The notes under the pieces are model-generated. The model was not told the origin of the DNA. It did no database searches and worked only from the letters and a program-made list of their open reading frames with translations. DNA of 64,000 bases, from NCBI RefSeq assembly GCF_026017845.1, contig NZ_CP100416.1:2767592-2831591 (forward strand). The letters are read 5' to 3'. The first letter of the stretch is position 1. Each line of letters opens with the position of its first letter. Positions 38,381 to 47,147 of this stretch are shown here, piece by piece. Source of the stretch: Amycolatopsis mediterranei (GTDB lineage: Bacteria; Actinomycetota; Actinomycetes; Mycobacteriales; Pseudonocardiaceae). The translations under genes were made by a program, and so were the position numbers.

Positions 38381-38432
38381 CCGGCCCGGCGGACACTTCC
38401 CTCCACCTCACCCCCCCAGTCCGCCGGGCCGG
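38381..38432. repeat. Large hairpin copy 1
   Basis: Perfect 13-bp arms CCGGCCCGGCGGA / TCCGCCGGGCCGG with a 26-nt loop. It starts 16 nt after the stop codon of the PF03640 gene. Confidence 0.9.
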
Positions 38433-38538
38433 TTGCACCACCCCGAAAATCGCGGGACTCCCTCCCGCACCCCCGAAAACGCGGGACTCCCTCCCGCACT
38501 TGATTTCCACCCGCGGGACTCCCTCCCGCACTCGAACC

Positions 38539-38590
38539 CCGGCCCGGCGGATGCTTCCCTCCACCTCACCCCCCCAGTCCGCCGGGCCGG
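38539..38590. repeat. Large hairpin copy 2
   Basis: Arms identical to copy 1, again perfect over 13 bp, with a 26-nt loop sharing TTCCCTCCACCTCACC. Confidence 0.9.
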
Positions 38591-38663
38591 TTGTTTCACC
38601 GCAGGAAATCGCGGAGCTTCGGTTCCGCACCCCGATCGCGGGACTTCGTCCCGCGCCCGAGCC

Positions 38664-38717
38664 CCGGCCCGGTGGACGCTTCCCTCCACCTCACCCCCCC
38701 CCAGTCCGCCGGGCCGG
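38664..38717. repeat. Large hairpin copy 3
   Basis: Left arm CCGGCCCGGTGGA pairs with TCCGCCGGGCCGG; the C-to-T change leaves a G-U wobble. The loop core is conserved. Confidence 0.88.
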
Positions 38718-38794
38718 GATTCTTCACCCCACCGATCCGGCCCAGCCGGATCAGCGAAGGAGGAGAAAGCGGGAGTCACTCCCGCCCGCGAGTT

Positions 38795-38844
38795 CCGGCC
38801 CGGTGGACGCTTCCCTCCACCTCACCCCCCGTCCACCGCGCCGG
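38795..38844. repeat. Large hairpin copy 4
   Basis: CCGGCCCGGTGGAC / GTCCACCGCGCCGG: the T in the left arm is now matched by A in the right arm, a compensatory change relative to copies 1-3. One mismatch remains. The loop core is conserved. Confidence 0.88.
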
Positions 38845-38881
38845 AACCCTCCCCTCCCGCCCGACCCGACCCCCAAGACCC

Positions 38882-39100
38882 CGCGAACCGACCTCCAGGT
38901 ACGCGAACCGACCCCTCCGGTACGCGAACCGACTCCCCAGCCCCGCGAGATGCCTCTCCAATCACGCGAGATGCCCGCCCAACCACGCGAAACACCCTCC
39001 CAGCCCACGAGATCCGCCCGAATCACGCGAGATCCGTCCCCCATCACGCGACTTCCGCCCCCAACCACGCAACCTCCGTCCCGAATCACGCGAAAACCGC
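38882..39100. repeat. CACGCG array with about 21-bp period
   Basis: CGCGA-type cores start at 38882, 38902, 38923, 38944, 38965, 38986, about 39006, 39026, 39047, 39068 and 39089, so most steps are exactly 21 bp. Early units read TACGCGAACCGAC; later ones AATCACGCGAGATCC. The cores resemble those of the arrays at 21771 and 43018. Confidence 0.85.
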
Positions 39101-39173
39101 CGCGAAACCCCGCCGCGAACGCTCCGCCCGGTGGCCGCCCCTCGGTCACCGAGCCGGCCGCGGCCCACGAACC

Positions 39174-39226
39174 CCGGTCCCGGGGGATGCTTCCCTCCAC
39201 CTCACCCCCCTCATCCCCCGGACCGG
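39174..39226. repeat. Large hairpin copy 5, overlapping a gene end
   Basis: Arms CCGGTCC(C)GGGGGATG / CATCCCCCGGACCGG with one bulged C. The arms are remodelled on both sides, yet still pair, and the loop core is conserved. The right arm lies within the last codons and stop of the AsnC-type regulator gene. Confidence 0.85.
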
Positions 39227-40275
39227 TGAACGCTGCGGTCCCCGTGCTCCGGCACGGGGACCGCGGCCCAGAAGTCCAGCGGCACCCGGCCGGTTGCCCG
39301 GCCCCCGGAGTCGAGCAACCGGCCCATCAGCTTGACGGTCCTCAGCGTCACCGCCCGGCCGGTGATCTCCAGCCACGGCAGCTTCGCCGCCAGGTGCGCC
39401 TCCACGGAAAGCACGTCGGGTGACGACGGCAGCCACAGCACCAACATCAGGTTCGCCGCCCCGGTCAACGCCGCGCACATGCGGACCTCCGGCAGCATCG
39501 CCAGCGACCGGGCCGTCGTCTCCAGCTTGTCCGGCGGCACCCGCAGCCACAGCGTCACCGTGACCGGCGCCGGCGACACCGACCGCGCGATCTCGCAGCG
39601 GATGCGGATCGCGCCCCGGCCGAGCAGCCCGTCCAGCCGGCGGCGCACCGTCGTCGCCCCGACGCCGAGCGAGGCCGCCAGCGCCGCCGCCGACGCCCGG
39701 GCGTCCGCGCCCAGCGCCAGGATCAGGGCCCGGTCCGCCGCGTCGAACCGCAGCGGTGCCCGCCGGCGAGCCGGCTTCGCCGACAACGCCTCACGCTGAC
39801 CCGGTGAGATCGCCCGCACCCGCCACCGGCTGCCCTCGGTGAACACCCGCGGGGACAGCGTCGTCCGCACCCGCGCCACGCCGGGGACCGCCGCCACCCG
39901 GCCCGCCACGTGCGCCCCCAGCTCCCGCAAGGACGGCGCGACGACGTGGGCGAGCAGATCGCACGGCCCGGCCACGTACTCGACCGTGGCCACGTGGACG
40001 TCCGCCGCCAACGCAGCGGCTACCGGAAATACCGCCCCGGGCTCGCAGTCGATCGCGACGAACGCCGGCGCCAGCCGCTCGATCAGCTCGCCGCCCGCGT
40101 AGGCGGTGAGCCAGGCGTGCCCGCGCTCCACCAGCGTGTCCCAGTGGCGGGACACCGTCACCGCGCCCAGGCCGAGCGCGTCCCCGAGCGTCGACCACGA
40201 CGCCCGCGGTGCGGCCTGGAGGGCGTCGGCCAGTTTGAGGTCTTGCTCGGCCAGCATGGCGGATTCTTCGCTCAT
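39211..40275 (-). CDS. Tandem Lrp/AsnC-family transcriptional regulator
   Basis: A 354-aa protein with two AsnC units in one chain. The first HTH is LADALQAAPRASWSTLGDALGLGAVTVSRHWDTLVERGHAW. The second HTH is ALILALGADARASAAALAASLGVGATTVRRRLDGLLGRGAIRIRC. Each is followed by a ligand-binding (RAM-like) domain. Such double-AsnC regulators usually sense an amino acid or related metabolite. It is divergent from an M20 amidohydrolase (68-nt gap), its likely target. Confidence 0.88.
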   Translation of the reverse strand: MSEESAMLAEQDLKLADALQAAPRASWSTLGDALGLGAVTVSRHWDTLVERGHAWLTAYAGGELIERLAPAFVAIDCEPGAVFPVAAALAADVHVATVEYVAGPCDLLAHVVAPSLRELGAHVAGRVAAVPGVARVRTTLSPRVFTEGSRWRVRAISPGQREALSAKPARRRAPLRFDAADRALILALGADARASAAALAASLGVGATTVRRRLDGLLGRGAIRIRCEIARSVSPAPVTVTLWLRVPPDKLETTARSLAMLPEVRMCAALTGAANLMLVLWLPSSPDVLSVEAHLAAKLPWLEITGRAVTLRTVKLMGRLLDSGGRATGRVPLDFWAAVPVPEHGDRSVHRSGG

Positions 40276-40343
40276 CAGCCCTCGAAACGGTGGTTTCGGC
40301 GATTTTCCCCGGCCATTGTGCTCGACAATCGCATGATCGGCAG

Positions 40344-41543
40344 ATGACCCTGCGCTCCGACGCCGCCGCCGTGCTCGACGACCTGCAGGCCCTGCGCCGC
40401 GACCTGCACCGCATCCCCGAGATCGGCCTCCACCTGCCGCGCACCCAGGAGCGGGTCCTCACCGCCCTCGACGGTCTGCCGCTCGAAATCACCCTCGGCA
40501 AGAACCTGTCGTCGATCACCGCCGTTCTCCGCGGAGGACGGCCAGGCAAGACCGGCACCGTCCTCCTGCGCGGCGACATGGACGCGCTCCCGGTCACCGA
40601 GGCCAGCGGCGAAGAGTTCACCTCGACCCTCGACGGCGCCATGCACGCCTGCGGCCACGACCTCCACACGGCGGGCCTGGTCGGCGCGGCCCGCCTGCTC
40701 GCCGCCCGCCGGCACGACCTCCCCGGCGACGTCGTCTTCATGTTCCAGCCCGGCGAAGAGGGCTGGGACGGCGCCGGCCACATGATCGACGAAGGCGTGC
40801 TGACGGCGTCCGGCAGGCACGTCGACGCCGCGTACGGCCTGCACGTTTCGGCCGCGAGCTACGCGAAGGGCCACTTCACCACCCGGCCGGGCACGCTGAT
40901 GGCCGCCTCGGGCGCCCTCGCGGTCCGGGTGCGGGGCGACGGCGGCCACGGCTCGTCCCCGCACGACGCCCGCGACCCCATCCCGGCGGCCTGCGAGATG
41001 GTGACCGCCCTGCAGACGATGGTCACGCGCACCTTCGACGTCTTCGACCCGGTCGTGGTCACCGTCGGCTCGTTCCACGCCGGCACCCGGCGCAACATCA
41101 TCCCGGACGACGCGGTGTTCGAGGCGACGCTGCGGTCGTTCTCGCCGGAAGTCGCGGCGCGGGTGGGCGAGCGGGCGGAGCAGGTCTGCCGCGGGATCGC
41201 CCAGGCCCACGGCCTCGACATCGAAGTCGCCTACGAACCCGAGTACCCGGCGACGGTCAACGACGCCGGCGCCTACGACTTCGTGGCCGCCACGATCCGC
41301 GACGTCTTCGGCGAGGAACGCTTCACCGAGATGGCCGATCCGATCACCGGTTCGGAGGATTTCTCCCGGGTCCTCGAACGGGTTCCCGGCGCGTACCTCT
41401 TCCTCGGCGCGTGCCCGGCCGACCCGGCGAGCGCGCCGGACAACCACTCGCCGCGCGCCCGTTTCGACGACAGCGTGCTCGGTGACGGCGCCGCGCTGCT
41501 GGCCGAGCTCGCCGTCCGCCGGCTCGCACTCCTGGCCGGGTGA
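40344..41543 (+). CDS. M20-family amidohydrolase
   Basis: A 399-aa zinc amidohydrolase of the M20D (hippurate hydrolase/IAA-amino-acid hydrolase) type. It has RRDLHRIPEIGLHLPRT, VLLRGDMDALPV, HACGHDLHTAG (metal ligands Cys-His-His), FQPGEEGWDGAGHMI and the C-terminal GSEDFSRV. It likely removes an N-acyl group from an amino acid. ATG 40344 is taken as start; the frame is open further upstream but enters the divergent promoter region. The adjacent AsnC regulator supports an amino-acid substrate. Confidence 0.9.
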   Translation: MTLRSDAAAVLDDLQALRRDLHRIPEIGLHLPRTQERVLTALDGLPLEITLGKNLSSITAVLRGGRPGKTGTVLLRGDMDALPVTEASGEEFTSTLDGAMHACGHDLHTAGLVGAARLLAARRHDLPGDVVFMFQPGEEGWDGAGHMIDEGVLTASGRHVDAAYGLHVSAASYAKGHFTTRPGTLMAASGALAVRVRGDGGHGSSPHDARDPIPAACEMVTALQTMVTRTFDVFDPVVVTVGSFHAGTRRNIIPDDAVFEATLRSFSPEVAARVGERAEQVCRGIAQAHGLDIEVAYEPEYPATVNDAGAYDFVAATIRDVFGEERFTEMADPITGSEDFSRVLERVPGAYLFLGACPADPASAPDNHSPRARFDDSVLGDGAALLAELAVRRLALLAG

Positions 41544-41811
41544 CGCCGGTGCGCGGCTGTCCTGAACGTCCACAGTGGAGTAATCAGGGCACGGTTGTGG
41601 TCGCGAGTAGGCTGGCCATCGTGCTCGGCATCGTCCGGCCGGATCTGCCGGCCACCCGGCTGTTGCTCACCTGTTCGAGGCCGGCCGGGCCGGTCCCGGC
41701 CGGGCCGGTCGACGGCCGGGTCGTGGCCCGCCGGCCGACCTTTGTGGACACTCACCTGGACACCCACCCGGCCGGGCGCCGGGCGGTTCCGGAACCTGCA
41801 CGGGAGGCGGC

Positions 41812-43014
41812 GTGACGCGCACGGTGTTCACCGGCGGCTCGGTCTTCGACGGCACCGGCGCGGACCCGGCACCGGCCGACGTCGTCGTCGAGCACGGCCG
41901 GATCATCGACGTCGGGACCGGCCTGGACGGCGACGAGCGTGTCGACTGCGCCGGCACGGTGCTGCTGCCCGGGCTGTTCGACTGCCACGTGCACGTGACG
42001 ATCTCGGACATCGGCCTGCTGTCCCGGGTGCAGAAGCCGTTCTCCTACCAGTTCTACGAAGCCGCGCGGAACCTGTGGGCGACCCTCGGGCTCGGGATCA
42101 CGACGGTCCGCGACGCGGCGGGCGCGGACCTCGGCATCAAGCAGGCGGTGGACGACGGGCTGATCCCCGGCCCGCGGCTGCAGATCTCGATCGGCCTGAT
42201 CAGCCCGACCGGCGGCCACGGCGACGCGTGGAACCCCTCGGGGCTGTGCGTGCCGCTGATGGTCCCGCACCCGGGCCGGCCCGAGACCACGGTCGACGGT
42301 CCCGACGAGATGCGCCGGGTGGCCAGGACGCTGCTGCGCGCGGGCGCGGACGTGCTCAAGGTGTGCACGACCGGCGGCGTGCTGTCCCCGCGCGACGACC
42401 CGCGGCACGCGCAGTTCACGCCGGAGGAGCTGGACGTCCTGGTGACGGAGGCGGCGATGCAGGGCCGCCCGGTGATGGCGCACGCCCAGGGTGCGGCGGG
42501 CATCAAGAACGCGGTCCGCGCGGGCGCGCGTTCGATCGAGCACGGGATCTACCTGGACGACGAAGCGATCGAGCTGATGCTCGGCCACGGAACCTGGCTG
42601 GTACCGACGCTGATCGCCCCGGTCAACGTGGTCCGCGCGGCCGACGCGGGCGTCGACCTCCCGGCGGCGGTGGTGGCGAAGGCGCGTGAAGTGGTGGAGG
42701 CGCACCGAGACTCGCTCCGCCGCGCGTATGCGGCGGGCGTCCGGATCGCGATGGGCACGGACAGCGGCGTGGGGCCGCACGGGACGAACCTCGAGGAGCT
42801 GGCCCTGATGGCGGCGTGCGGGATGACGCCGGGCGACGTCCTGGAGGCGACGACGTCGTCGGCGGCCCGGTTGATGGGCCTGGACGGCGAGCTGGGCCGG
42901 CTCGCGCCGGGGCTGCGGGCCGACGTAGTGGTGGTGGCCGGGGACCCGTACGACTTCCCGGCGCTGGCGTCGAACATCCGCGAGGTCTGGAAGGACGGCA
43001 TCCGGGTCGTCTGA
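41812..43014 (+). CDS. Metal-dependent amidohydrolase (imidazolonepropionase/prolidase-like)
   Basis: A 400-aa amidohydrolase-superfamily enzyme. The metal motif is PGLFDCHVHV (HxH); ADVLKVCTTGGVL holds the Lys; AHAQGAAGI and SIEHGIY carry the next His ligands; MGTDSGV holds the metal Asp. The GTG start has GGGAGG before it. This branch hydrolyses Xaa-Pro dipeptides or cyclic amides. It follows the M20 enzyme by 268 nt on the same strand and may act on related substrates. Confidence 0.88.
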   Translation: MTRTVFTGGSVFDGTGADPAPADVVVEHGRIIDVGTGLDGDERVDCAGTVLLPGLFDCHVHVTISDIGLLSRVQKPFSYQFYEAARNLWATLGLGITTVRDAAGADLGIKQAVDDGLIPGPRLQISIGLISPTGGHGDAWNPSGLCVPLMVPHPGRPETTVDGPDEMRRVARTLLRAGADVLKVCTTGGVLSPRDDPRHAQFTPEELDVLVTEAAMQGRPVMAHAQGAAGIKNAVRAGARSIEHGIYLDDEAIELMLGHGTWLVPTLIAPVNVVRAADAGVDLPAAVVAKAREVVEAHRDSLRRAYAAGVRIAMGTDSGVGPHGTNLEELALMAACGMTPGDVLEATTSSAARLMGLDGELGRLAPGLRADVVVVAGDPYDFPALASNIREVWKDGIRVV

Positions 43015-43017
43015 CGC

Positions 43018-43090
43018 TGTGTCGTCCCCGCAAGCACGCGTGTCGTCCGTTCAGGTACGCGTGTCGTCCGGCTGAGTACGCGTGTCGTCC
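43018..43090. repeat. 21-bp-periodic direct array (ACGCGTGTCGTCC)
   Basis: ACGCGTGTCGTCC occurs at 43036-43048, 43057-43069 and 43078-43090, exactly 21 bp apart. A partial copy (GTGTCGTCC) ends at 43027, again 21 bp before. It fills the gap between two convergent genes. Confidence 0.92.
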
Positions 43091-43091
43091 G

Positions 43092-43889
43092 TCAGAGCTC
43101 CGGGTTCAGCAGGTCCTTCAGCGCCGCGGCGAACTTCGCCGGGTTCCGCTGCGGCGCCAGGTGCGACCCCGGCAGCTCGGTGAACGGCAAACCCAGCTCC
43201 AGCGCCAGGATCTTCGCCGGCTGGTAGTGGTACCGGCCCCGGCTGCCCTCGCCCGCCACCGGGAAGATCTCCGTGGGCGCCTTCCGCAGCGCCCGCAGAT
43301 CCGGCAGGTAGTCGAAGAACTCCGTCAGCTCGCGGTCGAACAGCCGGATCCACTCGGCTTCGTGGGGGAGGCGCAGGTTCGGCAGGTTCGGCAGGGCCGC
43401 GCCCGCGATCGCGTCCGCGAAGCGCGTCACCGCCGCCATCAGCTCACCCGAACGGGCCAGCCGGACCTGTTCCGCCGCCGCTTCGAGCCAGCCGCCCGCA
43501 TCCGGCATCAGGTGCACCGCCGGGGGTTCGTGCGCGACCAGCGTCGTCACGCGGTCCGGGTGCCGGGCGACGAGGTCGAGGCCGATCAGGGCGCCCGCGC
43601 TGGAGCCGAACACCTGCGCCGGGCCGCCGGCCGCGTGGTCGAGGACGGCCAGTGCGTCGTCCGCCTGCAGGGAAACCGGGACCGGGCCCGTCGTCGTGTC
43701 CGTGCTGCCGAAGTGGCCGCGGCGGTCGTAGGTGATCACGGTGTACTCCGCGTACAGCTGCTTCGCCAGCGCGCGGTAGGCGTCGCCCGATCCGGTGCCG
43801 CCCGCGATCAGCAGCAGTGCCGGGCCCTCGCCGCCGCGGCGGACGAGGAGCTCACCGTCCTCCACCGGGCAACGGCTTTCCGAGATCAT
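43092..43889 (-). CDS. Alpha/beta-fold hydrolase
   Basis: A 265-aa hydrolase. Oxyanion-region LLIAGGTGSGDAYRALAKQL, strand YDRRGHFGSTD, nucleophile elbow FGSSAGALIG, and a late ELPGSHLAPQRNP histidine. It resembles actinobacterial haloalkane/epoxide-hydrolase-like proteins with the RRGHFGS turn. Substrate unknown. Its 3' end abuts the 21-bp array. It is not obviously tied to the thiolase gene upstream, which starts another unit. Confidence 0.85.
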   Translation of the reverse strand: MISESRCPVEDGELLVRRGGEGPALLLIAGGTGSGDAYRALAKQLYAEYTVITYDRRGHFGSTDTTTGPVPVSLQADDALAVLDHAAGGPAQVFGSSAGALIGLDLVARHPDRVTTLVAHEPPAVHLMPDAGGWLEAAAEQVRLARSGELMAAVTRFADAIAGAALPNLPNLRLPHEAEWIRLFDRELTEFFDYLPDLRALRKAPTEIFPVAGEGSRGRYHYQPAKILALELGLPFTELPGSHLAPQRNPAKFAAALKDLLNPEL

Positions 43890-43943
43890 GCCCCGAAGTG
43901 AAGCACAAGTCGTTCGCCGGACGGCGTGGTGGTCGATCCCGTG

Positions 43944-45128
<1,185 letters not shown>

Positions 45129-45144
45129 TCACTGCCTGAAAAAC

Positions 45145-45158
45145 TAGAACAAGTTATC
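45145..45158. promoter_or_regulatory. KstR operator, one mismatch (box 5)
   Basis: TAGAACAAGTTATC matches all fixed positions of the KstR consensus but the last. It serves fadA5. Confidence 0.82.
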
Positions 45159-45205
45159 GTTTCTGGCAAGTCCGCGCAGGCTCAACCCCTTCTTGATCTT
45201 CGCTC

Positions 45206-45223
45206 GGTGAGCGTACGCTCACC
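45206..45223. promoter_or_regulatory. Perfect 18-bp palindrome between fadA5 and cyp125
   Basis: GGTGAGCGTACGCTCACC is its own reverse complement. It lies midway between the two divergent sterol genes and away from both KstR boxes. Size and form suit a TetR-type operator. The regulator is unknown. Confidence 0.7.
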
Positions 45224-45297
45224 TGGCATCATCGGTTAAGTAAACGGGTTTCACTTACGGTCTTCCGTTGGTTAACGCCGTATGCTTCAATCCAAGC

Positions 45298-45311
45298 TAG
45301 AACGTGTTCCA
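45298..45311. promoter_or_regulatory. KstR operator, perfect match (box 6)
   Basis: TAGAACGTGTTCCA, 21 nt before the cyp125 start. Confidence 0.88.
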
Positions 45312-45332
45312 AGACGAACCGTGGGAGGCAAC

Positions 45333-46559
45333 GTGGCCGCTCCGCTCATCCCCGCCGGCTTCGACTTCACCGATCCGGACCTCCTGGCGGAGCGACTTCC
45401 CGTCGCCGAATTCGCCGAACTCCGGCGGACCGCCCCGGTGTGGTGGAACCCCCAGAAGCACAACACCGCGGGCTTCCGCGACGACGGCTACTGGGTCGTT
45501 TCGCGGCACGCGGACGTCAAGGAGGTCTCGCGCGACAGCACGCTCTACTCGTCGCGGGAAAAGACCGCCATCATCCGCTTCGACGAGAACATGACCGAGG
45601 ACAACCTCGAAGCGAACCGCCTTGTCCTGCTCAACATGGACGCCCCGCAGCACACGAAGCTGCGGCGGATCGTGTCGAAGGGCTTCACCCCGCGCTCCAT
45701 CTCGAAGCTCGAGGACACCCTGCGGGACCGCGCCGAACGGATCGTTTCCGAGGCGAAGAAGAAGGGGACGGGCGACTTCGTCACCGACGTCGCGTGCGAG
45801 CTGCCGCTGCAGGCGATCGCCGAGCTGATCGGCATCCCGCAGGAGGACCGGCTGAAGATCTTCGACTGGTCCAACCAGATGGTCGCCTACGACGACCCCG
45901 AGTACGAGGTCGCGCCCCTGGAGGCGTCCACCCAGCTCATCGGCTACGCCTGGAACATGGCCGAGGACCGCCGCAAGTGCCCGATGGACGACATCGTCAC
46001 GAAGCTGATCCAGGCCGACGTCGACGGTGAGGAGCTCGGCTCCGACGAGTTCGGCTTCTTCGTGATCCTGCTCGCCGTCGCCGGCAACGAGACCACGCGC
46101 AACTCCATCACCCACGGCATGAAGGCCCTCCTGGACCACCCCGAGCAGTGGAAGATCTTCAAGGACCAGCGGCCGAAGACCGCGCCCGACGAGATCGTCC
46201 GATGGGCCACTCCGGTGATCGCCTTCCAGCGCACCGCCACCCGGGACACCGAGCTCGGCGGCGCGCACATCCGCAAGGGCGACCGCGTCGGCATGTTCTA
46301 CAGCTCGGCCAACTTCGACCACGAGGTCTTCGACGAGCCGGAGAAGTTCGACGTCCTGCGCGAGGACAACCCGCACGTCGGGTTCGGCGGCACCGGGTCG
46401 CACTACTGCATCGGCGCGAACCTGGCCCGGCTGCAGATCGACCTGATCTTCAACGCGATCGCCGACGTGATGCCGAACATCACCGAGGCGGCACCCCCGG
46501 TGCGGCTGCGGTCGAGCTGGCTGAACGGCATCAAGCACTACCCGGTGAACTACGGCTGA
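45333..46559 (+). CDS. cyp125: Steroid C26(27)-monooxygenase CYP125
   Basis: A 408-aa cytochrome P450 that oxidises the sterol side-chain end carbon to the acid. The I-helix is LLAVAGNETTRNSITHGM; ExxR-region APDEIVRWATPVIAFQRTA; heme-Cys loop FGGTGSHYCIGANLARLQ near residue 359. GTG 45333 with GGGAGG upstream is chosen; the frame continues 5' but would then run through KstR box 6. Its last 29 nt overlap the convergent dienelactone-hydrolase-like gene. Confidence 0.94.
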   Translation: MAAPLIPAGFDFTDPDLLAERLPVAEFAELRRTAPVWWNPQKHNTAGFRDDGYWVVSRHADVKEVSRDSTLYSSREKTAIIRFDENMTEDNLEANRLVLLNMDAPQHTKLRRIVSKGFTPRSISKLEDTLRDRAERIVSEAKKKGTGDFVTDVACELPLQAIAELIGIPQEDRLKIFDWSNQMVAYDDPEYEVAPLEASTQLIGYAWNMAEDRRKCPMDDIVTKLIQADVDGEELGSDEFGFFVILLAVAGNETTRNSITHGMKALLDHPEQWKIFKDQRPKTAPDEIVRWATPVIAFQRTATRDTELGGAHIRKGDRVGMFYSSANFDHEVFDEPEKFDVLREDNPHVGFGGTGSHYCIGANLARLQIDLIFNAIADVMPNITEAAPPVRLRSSWLNGIKHYPVNYG

Positions 46560-47112
46560 GGAACTCGGCGACGCGCTCCCAGGTCAGTTCGGCCGCGGGC
46601 GCGTCGTATTCGGGGCCGTCCGCGTCGGTGTAGAAGTGGCCGATGCCCGGGTAGGTGTACACCCGGGCATCGGCGCCCGACCGCGCCGCGGCTGCCCGCC
46701 AGGCCGCGACCTGCGCCGGGGGTGCGATCGGGTCGGGATCGGCGACGTGGGCCTGCACCGGCAGGCCCGCGCGGAGCCCGGCCGGCAGCGCCCCCACCGC
46801 GTGCAGCAGCACGACACCGGCGGTGCCGGGCCGGTGCGGCAGCACGGTCTCGACGACACCCGCCCCCATCGACACGCCCACGAGCACGGTTTCCGCGGGC
46901 AGGCTGTGCACGGCATCGCGGGCTCGCCGGGCGACGGCCTCCCAGCCGACGGCGTCCTTCAACGCGAAGCCCTCGTCGAGGGTCGACGCCGTCCGGCCGT
47001 CGTAGAGGTCCGGGGTGGCGACGCGGTGTCCGGCCGCCCGCAGCCGGTCGGCGAAACCGAGCTCGACGGGCCGTAGTCCCAGCACCGAGTGGAACACCAC
47101 GATGTCGCTCAC
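46531..47112 (-). CDS. Dienelactone-hydrolase-family protein
   Basis: A 193-aa alpha/beta hydrolase close to the dienelactone hydrolase family: FHSVLGLRPVELGFADRLRAAGHRVATPDLYDGRT, nucleophile loop GVSMGAG, late GIGHFYTDADGPEYD. The usual nucleophile Cys is Ser here. Its stop region overlaps the end of cyp125 on the other strand by 29 nt. The substrate is unknown, and a link to sterol breakdown is not shown. Confidence 0.86.
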   Translation of the reverse strand: MSDIVVFHSVLGLRPVELGFADRLRAAGHRVATPDLYDGRTASTLDEGFALKDAVGWEAVARRARDAVHSLPAETVLVGVSMGAGVVETVLPHRPGTAGVVLLHAVGALPAGLRAGLPVQAHVADPDPIAPPAQVAAWRAAAARSGADARVYTYPGIGHFYTDADGPEYDAPAAELTWERVAEFLSRSSPGSA

Positions 47113-47147
47113 CCGGCGATTCTGCCAGGGGATGCCATGATGGGACG

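Larger units (their letters stand above)
38366..39210. repeat. Gene-free tract of structured repeats
   Basis: 845 bp between two convergent genes, without a credible coding region. It contains five large hairpins (38381-38432, 38539-38590, 38664-38717, 38795-38844, 39174-39226), all with the loop core TTCCCTCCACCTCACC. Between them lie shorter GCGGGA...TCCCGC hairpins (38452-38785). A CACGCG array with a period close to 21 bp runs over 38882-39100. The last large hairpin overlaps the stop of the AsnC-type regulator. Confidence 0.88.

Noticed and set aside
38882..39100. CRISPR array
   Set aside because: Units are 21 bp with a short degenerate core and no 30-40-bp unique spacers. No cas genes are in the window. 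The same holds for 21771-21879 and 43018-43090.
38366..39210. Several open frames through the repeat tract (Pro/Arg-rich or Gly/Arg-rich on both strands)
   Set aside because: They arise because repeats with few stops are read in all frames. There is no ribosome site, no domain, and hairpin units are read in different frames from copy to copy.
41540..41815. Small plus-strand frame overlapping the start of the amidohydrolase at 41812
   Set aside because: It ends in a tempting GTGA overlap and begins near a TCCACAGTGGA site, but the translation is low-complexity (PAGPVPAGPVDG) with no recognisable domain or good start site. Coding is not supported.
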